From the NCBI RefSeq assembly GCF_002289345.1, contig NZ_NSDG01000030.1:1-44143 (forward strand): a stretch of 44,143 nucleotides of DNA, read 5' to 3'. Position 1 is the first letter of the stretch. Each line of letters opens with the position of its first letter. The stretch comes from Pseudoalteromonas sp. HM-SA03. Lineage in GTDB: Bacteria; Pseudomonadota; Gammaproteobacteria; Enterobacterales; Alteromonadaceae. The translations under genes and the position numbers were made by a program. A model generated the notes under the pieces. That model did not search any database, was not told the origin of the DNA, and worked only from the letters and a program-made list of their open reading frames with translations. Positions 17,503 to 26,309 of this stretch are shown here, one piece after another.

Positions 17503-18506
17503 AAAGGATGCTAGGGTTTACCTTATTGGAAATAATGATCGCCATGTTCATTGGTGTGATGTTATTAGCAGGTGTTATAGCAACATACATAGGTATGAAG
17601 GCGACCACCAATGACACGATGCAAATTGGAGAATTACAAGAAAAGGGGCGCTTGTCTCTATCAATAATGCGTCGCGATATCGAGCAAGTTGGCTTTTGGG
17701 GAACCTTTTACGACAAAGGCTTCAAAAGTACCAATCAAAGTGCACCAGCAAATCCGGGTAATGATTGCAGCGATGGACCTAATAATGGAAGTTTCCCTAA
17801 CAACGACCCCACAAATTTTAGACCTATCTTAGCGACACTCTCAGACGGTGCTAATGCTATGGAGTGTATTACCAAAGCGATACCCGAGACCGAAGTGTTG
17901 CAAGTGAAGTTTTTGGAAGGTAACCCAGTGGAAATCACAGGACTAGTTCCTGATGGGACACAAATCCAAAATGGAAGATACTACTTTATTGCGCAGCAAG
18001 AGCAGGCGGAGTTTATTGCTGGTAATACCATTGGCAATATGCCAAGTGTAAACGCCACATTGTGGCCTTATAGTCACCATGTTTATTACATAAGTGAAGA
18101 GCAGCAGGTGATTAACAATCGCACTATCACCATCCCTGTATTGAGAAGAAAACGTCTACTGGTAAGTGGTGGAATGAGTGATGAGCTGGTCATTGAAGGG
18201 GTTGAACGGATGCGGTTTGTGTTTGGCTTAGATACCGATTATGACGGCCGCGTAGATAGATATAGGCACACTGCGAATATGTCTGAGGCCGATTGGAGCG
18301 GAACGCGAGGGATTTTATCTTTGCAGTTGTTTGTTTTAGTTAGAGTCCTACAGCCTGATGCAGATTTCGGGGTGCAAAAGCGGACTTACTATCTGGGAAA
18401 TGATCCCAATAGAAGCGAGCTAACATATACAGATGCCGTTCGCAGAACGGTTTTCTCAACTACGATTTCGATGTACAACATGGGAGGCTCAGCATGGGAA
18501 ATGTAA
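17499..18506 (+). CDS. pilW: Type IV pilus minor pilin PilW
   Basis: 335 aa with the short leader MKRMLG followed by FTLLEIMIAMFIGVMLLAGV (Glu at mature position 5). The length and large C-terminal domain match PilW, the biggest minor pilin and bridge to PilX and PilY1. There are several Cys and a tandem DTDYDGRVDRYR segment (about 246-257) rich in Asp that might bind a metal (inference). It overlaps pilV by 4 nt and pilX by 13 nt, so translation is coupled. Confidence 0.9.
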   Translation: MKRMLGFTLLEIMIAMFIGVMLLAGVIATYIGMKATTNDTMQIGELQEKGRLSLSIMRRDIEQVGFWGTFYDKGFKSTNQSAPANPGNDCSDGPNNGSFPNNDPTNFRPILATLSDGANAMECITKAIPETEVLQVKFLEGNPVEITGLVPDGTQIQNGRYYFIAQQEQAEFIAGNTIGNMPSVNATLWPYSHHVYYISEEQQVINNRTITIPVLRRKRLLVSGGMSDELVIEGVERMRFVFGLDTDYDGRVDRYRHTANMSEADWSGTRGILSLQLFVLVRVLQPDADFGVQKRTYYLGNDPNRSELTYTDAVRRTVFSTTISMYNMGGSAWEM

Positions 18507-18955
18507 AGCAACGAGGTGTGGTGCTGATCATGGCGATGGTGATGGTAGTTGCAGTGATGGCCGTAGCCGTGACCTTAATGAGTACCAGTACGTTAGATAT
18601 TAAAATGACACATGCGGTGATGGAGCGAGAAGAAGCCGAGAGTTTACTGTTTGGTGAAATGCAAAGGTTGATAAGGCAAGAACAACGAGCCCCCAATAAT
18701 GTGTTTTTACGCTCACGACAGCAGCTAGCAGATGGTGGCGCGACAGTACAAACACCCAATGGCTTACAAGCGACCGTGAAAAACTTAAATAACGGAGAGC
18801 TTGAGTTATTTTGTCCCCGACAATTTGATTACACAGATGGGTTCGTCTGTAACATGACGGAAGTCCAGGCTACGGTGGAATACGGCGATAGAGGTCGTCA
18901 CAATGTAACTATTGTGATGGGTGTTGGGCAAGAAATAGTCAGTGTTTCAAATTAA
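18494..18955 (+). CDS. pilX: Type IV pilus minor pilin PilX
   Basis: 153 aa. After the short leader MGNVKQRG comes a long hydrophobic helix (VVLIMAMVMVVAVMAVAVTLM), the PilX_N pattern. The mature chain has Met instead of Glu at position 5, a feature shared with pseudopilins placed at the tip (GspK-like), consistent with PilX near the tip of the initiating complex. GGAGG (18483-18487) is a strong Shine-Dalgarno for the ATG inside the end of pilW. Two Cys (FCPRQF, FVCNM) probably form the pilin disulphide. Confidence 0.85.
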   Translation: MGNVKQRGVVLIMAMVMVVAVMAVAVTLMSTSTLDIKMTHAVMEREEAESLLFGEMQRLIRQEQRAPNNVFLRSRQQLADGGATVQTPNGLQATVKNLNNGELELFCPRQFDYTDGFVCNMTEVQATVEYGDRGRHNVTIVMGVGQEIVSVSN

Positions 18956-18980
18956 CTATAGACTTCTTCGGATATAAATT

Positions 18981-21900
18981 ATGAAAAAGTTATTTTGTAT
19001 TTTAATTGCTTGGTCCGCGTTGACACAAATCGCTCAGGCCGAAGATATCGAGCTTTACGTTAAACATAATGTTTCTACCCGTGAGCAGCCCAGAGTATTA
19101 ATGTTATTTGATACATCGGGCAGTATGGCGTGGGATTCGCAAAATGGCAAAAAATGCTATGAGCGTTATTCTTATAAGTATCGAGGACGTTGGTACTACG
19201 ATTATAGAGAACATGAGTGTTTCAACGGCAATAATTGCTATCAGGCTGACGACTATGGTCGAGCCATTCAGGGCTGTGCTGATAGCCGCCTCAAAGTTGC
19301 GCAAAACGCGATGCGTAAACTGGTGAATGACAACGCAGATATCCAATTTGGTTTATCTCGCCTATATTCTTCAAGTGGCGGTTATATATTAAATGGTATT
19401 GGTAGTAGTAGTGATGACATTGTAGAAAAAATAAATGCATTACCAGCGTCTGGCTCAACGCCGTTATCTGAAACCTTATGGGAGTTGTATAACTACCTTA
19501 AAGGTGGAGATGTCTACTGGGGCAAAAATGGCGGAAACGATAGAGATAAGAGTATAGAGCGTCGTGGCAATTATATCTCCGCGTTTACTCCAGCCCGTGG
19601 CGCGGATGAACGCTGCGATACCTCAATTAATTTAATTTTAATGACAGATGGAGATCCAACCAGTGACACTAGCTCTAACAATAGCATAGTGAATGAATAT
19701 TTTTCAGTCTATGGCTCTTATCCCAATTACTTTGATATAAATGAAGGTTCTGGTGTCACTAAAAATTATTTACCCGCATTAGCTAAAACAATGCGCGGTA
19801 CGTCTCAAGTTAAAGTTGACTTATATCCTTCTACACCTGATGAACACGATTTTGCACGGGTCTTCACGATTGGTTTTGGTAATGGTATGTCGGGTACAGG
19901 CATAGATCTGCTTAAAGAAACCGCGACGCAAGGTGGTGGGCAATATCTTCATGCGCATACTGCAAACGACTTGTCGGACGTGCTCAAAACCACGATTACC
20001 AATATCAGAAATGTGAGTGCAAGCTTTAGTTCACCAACCGTGTCTGCCAACGCACAAGACCCGACACAAACTGGAAACGCTTTATACTACACTCAGTTTA
20101 AGCCGGAAACTCATACTCGCTGGCGCGGTAACCTTAAAAAATTAAAATTTGAAAATAAAAAAGTGGTGGGCCAAGAAGGTACCCCCGCGATAGATGAAAA
20201 AGGCGCAATCTCAAACAGTATTACCACCTTTTGGTCAGCTGGAGGCTCGAAGGATGGCAATAATATTGAAAAGGGTGGTGTTAACTACGCTTTGGAAAAT
20301 CAACTAACGAGAAAAGTGCTGTCGGATTTTGACGGCGGCTCGTTAGTTGAATTTACTTATGATAATGCAGAGAGTGCATACGGTGGCCGAACACAATTAG
20401 CAGATGCGATGGGCCTAAGTGGTGCCAGTAAAAGCCAGTTACAAGAAGTCTTCAACTGGGTAATTGGCAAAGATGTAGATGATGACGATGGAGATGGTTT
20501 TTCTTCGGATAGAAGAGCCGATATATTTGCAGATCCGCTTCACTCAAAGCCAGCATCAATTGACTATGGAAATGGTGACGTTCGCATCTTAGTAGGCACC
20601 AATGCTGGTGTGTTACACATGTTCAAAGACAATGGTAACAGTGTAAGCGAAAGTTGGGCATTTATTCCTAAGTCGCTTTTATCTATCTTAAACCCAGTGA
20701 AAACGGAAAAAGCAGAAACCAAGTTATATGGCATGGATGGCCCAATTACTGTCTATTTTCATGATATCAATAAAAACCGAAAAGTAGAGTCTGGTGACAA
20801 GGTGTGGGCCTTTGTTGGTATGCGCCGTGGTGGAAACAAGTACTATGGTTTCGATATCACTAACCCTGATTCGCCATCATTACTTTGGGGGGGGCCTATT
20901 TCTGGTGATTCAAATAAGTTTAAAGATTTGGGACAAACGTGGTCTAAGCCTGTCGTCAGCTTTATTGAGAAGCAAAAGAATAGACCCGTATTGATTTTTG
21001 CTGCAGGTTACAACACCAACAAAGATAATGTATCGCGCTCAGTCGACGAGAATAACAAAGGTGTTGGCATTTACATGGTCGATATTATGTCAAACAATGC
21101 TGATATCGTTTGGTCGCTTACGGGGGATGCGTTTAAGGGGGAGCATAGCATCGTTGCGCAACCTGCATTGACGGATTCGGACTACGATGGCTTTAGCGAC
21201 CGAATATATTTAGCGGATACCGCGGGCAGTATATGGCGAATAGATATGCCTGGACCAAACCCTAATGATCCTACGGAGCCGTGGACACACTTTGAGCTTG
21301 CACAACTGGGTAGTACAGCCGCTGATCAGGATAGACGTTTTTTCTATAAACCTACGATTGCGAGAACGTTTTATAGTGAGGTAACTAAAACTATCTTCGG
21401 TACAGGAGCGAATGATTATCGTATGGATCGAAAAGATACACCGTTTGATGCCATTGTAATAGGTAGCGGCAACCGAGCAAAACCAACAGACTCAAGTGTA
21501 ACGGATTATCTATTTATGGTTAGGGATGTGAATACCAAAACACAGTCATTTGTCGAGGATATCCCAGAGCCGATAGTCATCAGTGATTTAATGGAAATGA
21601 AAGATGATCCTTTTGGTAATGCGGTAAATGACTTGGACAAATTCGTTAAACAAGAGGCTAAGCTGGCTCAATTTAAAGGTTGGAAGTATCAATTATCTGG
21701 TGGAGAAAAGTCGCTAGCAGAATCAACAGTGATTGGAGGGGTCGCTTATTTTACGTCATTTACCCCAGCAGACCAGACTACTCAGCAATGTACGCTCACG
21801 GGCGGTAAAGGCCAGCTCTATATGTTTCATTTGCACTATGGTACGGGTAAAACCTATATTACATCACAAGACTTACCAGATAAGCCCTCGATCATAGTAA

Positions 21901-22112
21901 GAGACAATATTGTGTATATTCCAGGTCCAGGGATTGAAGCAGGACCTGATGCAAGTACTCCATTTGCACCACCGAGTATTCCTAGTGAACCGGTACCCGT
22001 TAAAAAACCGGTTGAAATATTCACAACCAAAAGCACAACGATAAAGACCAAGCAGCTTTATATTTACAAGAGGGAGGATAGCGATGAGAAAGGGGAAGAT
22101 AAAGATGAGTAA
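18981..22112 (+). CDS. pilY1: PilY1-type pilus tip adhesin and assembly protein
   Basis: 1043 aa, secreted. Signal peptide about 1-20 (ends QAQA-ED region: IAQAE). An N-terminal von Willebrand A-like domain has the metal site D44-T-S46-G-S48, a later SGSTPLSE Thr loop and LMTDGDPTSD. The C-terminal half is the PilY1 beta-propeller: FADPLHSKPASIDYGNGD and VGTNAGVLHMF (about 514-548), and an EF-hand-like calcium loop DSDYDGFSD near 731-739, as used to control retraction in Pseudomonas. An Asp-rich DVDDDDGDGFSSD (about 499-511) may be a second calcium site. No RGD motif was found. The last ~50 residues are Pro/Lys/Glu-rich. It overlaps pilE. Confidence 0.94.
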   Translation: MKKLFCILIAWSALTQIAQAEDIELYVKHNVSTREQPRVLMLFDTSGSMAWDSQNGKKCYERYSYKYRGRWYYDYREHECFNGNNCYQADDYGRAIQGCADSRLKVAQNAMRKLVNDNADIQFGLSRLYSSSGGYILNGIGSSSDDIVEKINALPASGSTPLSETLWELYNYLKGGDVYWGKNGGNDRDKSIERRGNYISAFTPARGADERCDTSINLILMTDGDPTSDTSSNNSIVNEYFSVYGSYPNYFDINEGSGVTKNYLPALAKTMRGTSQVKVDLYPSTPDEHDFARVFTIGFGNGMSGTGIDLLKETATQGGGQYLHAHTANDLSDVLKTTITNIRNVSASFSSPTVSANAQDPTQTGNALYYTQFKPETHTRWRGNLKKLKFENKKVVGQEGTPAIDEKGAISNSITTFWSAGGSKDGNNIEKGGVNYALENQLTRKVLSDFDGGSLVEFTYDNAESAYGGRTQLADAMGLSGASKSQLQEVFNWVIGKDVDDDDGDGFSSDRRADIFADPLHSKPASIDYGNGDVRILVGTNAGVLHMFKDNGNSVSESWAFIPKSLLSILNPVKTEKAETKLYGMDGPITVYFHDINKNRKVESGDKVWAFVGMRRGGNKYYGFDITNPDSPSLLWGGPISGDSNKFKDLGQTWSKPVVSFIEKQKNRPVLIFAAGYNTNKDNVSRSVDENNKGVGIYMVDIMSNNADIVWSLTGDAFKGEHSIVAQPALTDSDYDGFSDRIYLADTAGSIWRIDMPGPNPNDPTEPWTHFELAQLGSTAADQDRRFFYKPTIARTFYSEVTKTIFGTGANDYRMDRKDTPFDAIVIGSGNRAKPTDSSVTDYLFMVRDVNTKTQSFVEDIPEPIVISDLMEMKDDPFGNAVNDLDKFVKQEAKLAQFKGWKYQLSGGEKSLAESTVIGGVAYFTSFTPADQTTQQCTLTGGKGQLYMFHLHYGTGKTYITSQDLPDKPSIIVRDNIVYIPGPGIEAGPDASTPFAPPSIPSEPVPVKKPVEIFTTKSTTIKTKQLYIYKREDSDEKGEDKDE

Positions 22113-22542
22113 AAGTAAATTTATGACCTCTACAATAAAAGGGTTTACCCTGATTGAAGTAATGATAGTGGTGGTGATTATCGGGATCCTATCAGCTATC
22201 GCTTACCCTAATTACAGTGAATACGTTAGGAGGGGGGCAAGAGCAGACGCTATGACTTTGTTACTTGACGCTGCGAATAAGCAAGAACAATTTTTTGTGG
22301 ACAACAGAGCATATTCGAATGATCTTGAAGCAATCGGTGTACCAACAGCAACAGAGAATGGCTACTTCAACGTGACACTTGAAAACGTCACCAATGATAC
22401 TTTCAGAATTGTTGCAACAGCTGCATCGGGGCCCGTACAAGGTGATGAACAGTGCCCTGCTTTAACTATCGATGAACTTGGGGTTCGTGGTGTTACTATG
22501 ACAACGGATCAAGATATTATAGACAGGTGTTGGGAACGTTAA
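22084..22542 (+). CDS. pilE: Type IV pilin-like minor pilin PilE
   Basis: Class III prepilin: FTLIEVMIVVVIIGILSAIAYPNY after a Gly, with Glu at mature position 5, and a C-terminal disulphide region (C in EQCPAL and in DRCWER). Full frame 152 aa. The start is uncertain: ATG 22084 has AGGGAGG at 22071-22077 (6-nt spacing, leader of 20 residues); ATG 22105 has AGGGGA at 22091-22096 (8-nt spacing, leader of 13). Both overlap the end of pilY1. As last gene of the pilVWXY1E operon it matches PilE, a minor pilin joining the priming complex to the major pilin; it is not the major pilin PilA by context. Confidence 0.88.
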   Translation: MRKGKIKMSKSKFMTSTIKGFTLIEVMIVVVIIGILSAIAYPNYSEYVRRGARADAMTLLLDAANKQEQFFVDNRAYSNDLEAIGVPTATENGYFNVTLENVTNDTFRIVATAASGPVQGDEQCPALTIDELGVRGVTMTTDQDIIDRCWER

Positions 22543-22548
22543 TTTTTT

Positions 22549-22570
22549 GGGGGAGTAGTTGACCCCCTTT
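22549..22570 (+). terminator. Weak hairpin after pilE
   Basis: GGGGG (22549-22553) pairs with CCCCC (22563-22567) over a 9-nt loop, followed by only three T. It sits between the convergent pil operon and the FimT-like genes. It may be a weak intrinsic terminator. Confidence 0.4.
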
Positions 22571-22603
22571 GTATTAATACTACTTATCCCGAGCTTAGGT
22601 TAT

Positions 22604-23110
22604 TTACTTTTGACACTCATCAGTATCTTTTAGAGTGCTTTTCCCTGTGTAGCTAACTGACAACGACAATCCCACAGTAGAACTTGCGTTACAGTAGACA
22701 AAAGTACCGTTATAGAGTCCTGCGAGATGACCAAAATGACGAAATATAATGGCGTTTCTTGGGTAGGTGAGCTTGTCACCTGAGTCTACTGAGTCCACAA
22801 CCGCTAACTTATAATCATCGTCTGAAAACTCACCTTGGGGGCGGTAGTCGATAAAAACCGTTAACTGAGTGTGCCACTCTTTGTCGTCGCAGCGATTGTT
22901 TTTCAGTGGGCATAAAGTAACTGTTGCACCGCTTGCAACAGCCTGAATACGAGCAAAATTGATGGCTCGCCGCAATGCTTCAAGTTTCATTTTTGGTTTA
23001 TCAAACTGAAATAAAGCCGTAAGACTGGGAAGAGAAAATAAACTGACGATGGTGATAATCGCCAAACACACTAAAGATTCCAGTAGGGAAAAACCCATAT
23101 GACGATGCAT
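22604..23110 (-). CDS. GspH/FimT-family minor pilin (first of two)
   Basis: 168 aa with leader MHRHMG then FSLLESLVCLAIITIVSLFSLP (Glu at mature position 5). The body matches the GspH/FimT/FimU family: LRRAINFARIQAVASGATVTLCP, then an FIDYRPQGEF stretch and a closing Cys region. GAGG 8 nt upstream supports the ATG at 23110. FimT/FimU proteins join the tip priming complex; FimT of some competent bacteria also binds DNA. It is transcribed toward pilE and lies downstream of a second member of the family, with 99 nt between them. It probably replaces the fimU missing at the head of the pil operon. Confidence 0.85.
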   Translation of the reverse strand: MHRHMGFSLLESLVCLAIITIVSLFSLPSLTALFQFDKPKMKLEALRRAINFARIQAVASGATVTLCPLKNNRCDDKEWHTQLTVFIDYRPQGEFSDDDYKLAVVDSVDSGDKLTYPRNAIIFRHFGHLAGLYNGTFVYCNASSTVGLSLSVSYTGKSTLKDTDECQK

Positions 23111-23209
23111 ATCCTTTGCCTCGTATTATATTTTCTTTAAGCCTAGTCGTTTATATGTTAAAGGCAAGGTTGAAGCGAAGAGATATTTTACGTATCAGTA
23201 TTTTTGTGG

Positions 23210-23746
23210 CTATTCGCAGGATTCTGTCGTATCTCCACGATATAATGCTGTGCCAGCGGTTGAAACACTCAACTGCTGATTGTTGTCGTCACTGCCAGGA
23301 CAATAGGTAAAATTTCCCGCGTTTGAACCACTTAAGAGTCCGCTTGAATCAAACCTTAGACGATTGTCACCAGAAAATACCATAGTGTCGTTATCGTCTA
23401 CGACCTCCATAGTGCGATGGATAGTATCTCCATTACTAAATGTGCCATTTTTGTCACGATCAACAAACACGCTAATTCTGTTTGTTGCCCAATTATCTTG
23501 GCAAGTAAATGCAGTCCTAGCTTGAATATTGGCTGGTGGCGCGGGGCAGAGAATGACAATGTCGTCTGCAGCGGTTGCTTTTACACGAGCAAAAGCGATA
23601 TTGCGTTGTAATTCTTGTAAGAAGGACTCTGCTCGGTTGCGTTGCAGCAGGTTGCCATCAAAGCTAAATGAAATGGCCAACACGATAGCCAATATAGCGA
23701 TGGTTATCATGAGTTCTAGTAGATTGAATCCCGCTGATTGTTTCAT
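23210..23746 (-). CDS. GspH/FimT-family minor pilin (second of two)
   Basis: I place the start at ATG 23746 (GAGG a few bases upstream) because this gives leader MKQSAG before FNLLELMITIAILAIVLAISF with Glu at mature position 5; the longer frame to 23815 would give an unlikely leader. The 178-aa product carries LQRNIAFARVKATAADDIVILCP, VFVDRDKNGTFSNGDT and a final Cys pair, the FimT/GspH pattern. It shares the layout of its neighbour at 22604 but differs widely in sequence, so the duplication is old or the two have separate roles (one FimU-like, one FimT-like). Confidence 0.85.
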   Translation of the reverse strand: MKQSAGFNLLELMITIAILAIVLAISFSFDGNLLQRNRAESFLQELQRNIAFARVKATAADDIVILCPAPPANIQARTAFTCQDNWATNRISVFVDRDKNGTFSNGDTIHRTMEVVDDNDTMVFSGDNRLRFDSSGLLSGSNAGNFTYCPGSDDNNQQLSVSTAGTALYRGDTTESCE

Positions 23747-23824
23747 TACCGCCTCGCAACCAAAAAGTAATAATTTATGATTAATATTATTGCGTGAAAT
23801 CACTTCAACTTTCAATGTCTTTGT

Positions 23825-24222
<398 letters not shown>

Positions 24223-24369
24223 TGACGTTGTTAAGTCAAATGCTTACCTTTTAAGGCTGCTCACCTTCTATTACTGGCAGCCTAAATCCTTCCTTATTAC
24301 AACTACAATCAAATAAAACACGCTGACGGCTGATGTCTATGTACAGGAAACAAGTGTTTTTTACCGCGG

Positions 24370-24444
24370 TATAATGTTTGAAGACGAGTGCTGGTTGAGA
24401 GAGAAGTCACGACATCGGTGATATCGTGACTTAGCACTTTTTTT
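24370..24444 (+). ncRNA. Candidate small RNA (promoter plus structured terminator) between glnB and bamD
   Basis: A perfect TATAAT (24370-24375) is followed about 12 nt later by a nested hairpin: outer stem AGTGCT/AGCACT (24387-24392 with 24433-24438) and inner stem AAGTCACGA/TCGTGACTT (24404-24412 with 24424-24432). The hairpin runs straight into seven T (24438-24444). A transcript of about 60 nt starting near 24382 would be almost entirely this structure. The -35 region (near 24347-24352, GAAACA) is poor. Alternatives: it is only the glnB terminator, 165 nt downstream, or a chance -10. The end touches the bamD stop codon on the other strand. Confidence 0.4.
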
Positions 24445-25207
24445 ATTTGTTACGTGCGTTAACCAATTTGGCTTTTTTCACGTTATCTGCAAGGTCAGGA
24501 AGACCGAGTTTGCGGTAGCTTTTTTCCATAATGTCAAAAGCCTGGGTCAGATAACTGCTTTGAGAGTAGTGTTCTACTACATATTTGCCACGGTTTGCTG
24601 CGGCAAGGTACGCTTCACGCTCGAAGTAATATTCAGCGACTCTAAGCTCGTAACGAGCCATTTTATTTAGTAACCATACTAAGCGTTTTTTCGCCTCTGG
24701 TGCATACGGACTGTTTGGATAGTTTTTGACTAATGTGGTTAAATCCTGAAAAGCAACGCGGGTACGATTGGCATCGCGGTCGGCTCTGTCTACACCGAAA
24801 TATTCTTGGAATGCGTTTTCGTCAGCTTTAATACTTACCAGACCTCGCATGTAGTACATGTAGTCTAGGTCTTTATGATTTGGATTTAAGCGAATAAAAC
24901 GATCAATAGTGGCAAGTGCTTGGTCAGTGTTACCTGTTTGATAATATGCATAGACTAAGTCCATTTGAACTTGTCTTGCATAAGGGCCAAACGGGTAACG
25001 AGCATTAATCGCGCCCAATAATTCAATGGCACGGGCATATAAACCTGAATCTAATGTTTGTTTAGCATCTTCATAAAGCGCTTGGGCGGATTTGTTTGGT
25101 ACGCGTTCAATATCTTCTTGTTCTGGTGCGGATGAACAGGCTGCCAAACCCAAAACAGACGCGGCTAACGCCAGCCTAAAGGCGTGTGTCCTTAAGTTTT
25201 TAATCAT
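24443..25207 (-). CDS. bamD: BamD, outer membrane assembly lipoprotein
   Basis: Essential lipoprotein of the BAM complex that folds beta-barrel proteins into the outer membrane. 254 aa. Signal peptide with lipobox LAAC, lipidated C24. Tetratricopeptide repeats follow, recognisable from ALYEDAKQTLDSGLYARAIELL, NARYPFGPYARQVQMDLVYAYY and YPNSPYAPEAKKRLVWL. LspA encoded at 13257 would process it. It is divergent from rluD across 123 bp, a conserved arrangement. A small hairpin ACTCGG/CCGAGT (25244-25260) lies in the shared upstream region. Confidence 0.97.
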   Translation of the reverse strand: MIKNLRTHAFRLALAASVLGLAACSSAPEQEDIERVPNKSAQALYEDAKQTLDSGLYARAIELLGAINARYPFGPYARQVQMDLVYAYYQTGNTDQALATIDRFIRLNPNHKDLDYMYYMRGLVSIKADENAFQEYFGVDRADRDANRTRVAFQDLTTLVKNYPNSPYAPEAKKRLVWLLNKMARYELRVAEYYFEREAYLAAANRGKYVVEHYSQSSYLTQAFDIMEKSYRKLGLPDLADNVKKAKLVNARNK

Positions 25208-25330
25208 TTTATTTTACTACCTTTGTTTTCTTCGGCTAGGCCAACTCGGCAAAACCGAGTAAACTATGCATTAATACGATTCTAACCCAGTCGAGCACGG
25301 CTTGCACTGGTAAATTAGGTAAAGTTTCAG

Positions 25331-26308
25331 ATGTCAGAGCAAATTTCCCTCCAAGCGGAGGTTCCAGTCGAACTCGGTGGTAAACGTCTAGACCAAATAT
25401 TGGCGCAATTGTTCCCGGATTTTTCTCGTTCAAGAATAAAAACTTGGATCCTTGAAGATAAAGTCACCGTAGATGGTGAAATATTCAACACCCCTCGTGA
25501 AAAGTTACTTGGTGGTGAAAGTGTCGCTATCGAGACGGTTATAGAAGCACAACGTGAATACGAAGCGCAAGATATAGAGTTAGACATTGTTTATGAAGAT
25601 GATGACATTCTTGTGATAAACAAGCCGATGGGGCTGGTGGTTCACCCCGGTGCCGGTAACCCAGATGGCACTGTGTTAAATGCTCTGCTGCACCATCACC
25701 CAGAAATCATTAACGTGCCTCGCGCTGGTATCGTACACCGTCTAGACAAAGACACGACTGGTCTAATGGTCGTGGCGAAAACTATTCAAGCACAAACGCA
25801 CTTGGTGAAGAATCTACAAGCGCGTGAAAACTTCACACGTGAATACGAAGCTGTCTGTAATGGCACGATGACGGCGGGTGGCATGATTGAAAAGCCAATC
25901 GGTCGTCACGCAACCAAGCGTACACATATGGCAGTACATGAGATGGGTAAGCCAGCTATCACTCATTACCGTGTTGCTGAAAAGTTTCGAGCACACACGC
26001 GCCTGCGCCTGCGCCTAGAAACCGGTAGAACGCACCAAATTCGTGTACATATGGCGTATTTGAATCACCCACTAATTGGCGATCAGCTCTATGGCGGCCG
26101 TCCTCGTCCACCAAGAAATGCGACTCAAGGATTAACCGAGCAATTAAGAGAGTTTAAACGTCAGGCATTGCATGCTATAAAACTGAGTATCGCTCACCCT
26201 ATTACTGGCGAGAAGATGACATGGGAAGCGCCTGTGCCTGAAGATATGATTAAACTGGTGGCAGCGCTTAGAGAAGATACCAAAGAAAACCCGGATTTAA
26301 CGTTATAA
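25331..26308 (+). CDS. rluD: 23S rRNA pseudouridine synthase RluD
   Basis: Makes pseudouridines in helix 69 of 23S rRNA (positions 1911, 1915 and 1917 in E. coli numbering). 325 aa: N-terminal S4 RNA-binding domain (about 17-75, GKRLDQILAQLFPDFSRSRIK), then the RluA-type catalytic domain with HRLDKDTTGL carrying catalytic D139 and GRTHQIRVH. D139 is at the same number as in E. coli RluD. pgeF follows after 1 nt, so they form an operon. The position opposite bamD supports RluD over RluA or RluC. Confidence 0.97.
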   Translation: MSEQISLQAEVPVELGGKRLDQILAQLFPDFSRSRIKTWILEDKVTVDGEIFNTPREKLLGGESVAIETVIEAQREYEAQDIELDIVYEDDDILVINKPMGLVVHPGAGNPDGTVLNALLHHHPEIINVPRAGIVHRLDKDTTGLMVVAKTIQAQTHLVKNLQARENFTREYEAVCNGTMTAGGMIEKPIGRHATKRTHMAVHEMGKPAITHYRVAEKFRAHTRLRLRLETGRTHQIRVHMAYLNHPLIGDQLYGGRPRPPRNATQGLTEQLREFKRQALHAIKLSIAHPITGEKMTWEAPVPEDMIKLVAALREDTKENPDLTL

Positions 26309-26309
26309 G

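Noticed and set aside
24242-24290. GGCTGC/GCAGCC pairing after glnB as a terminator
   Set aside because: Six-base stem with a 16-nt loop and no T-run; too weak compared with the structure at 24387-24444.
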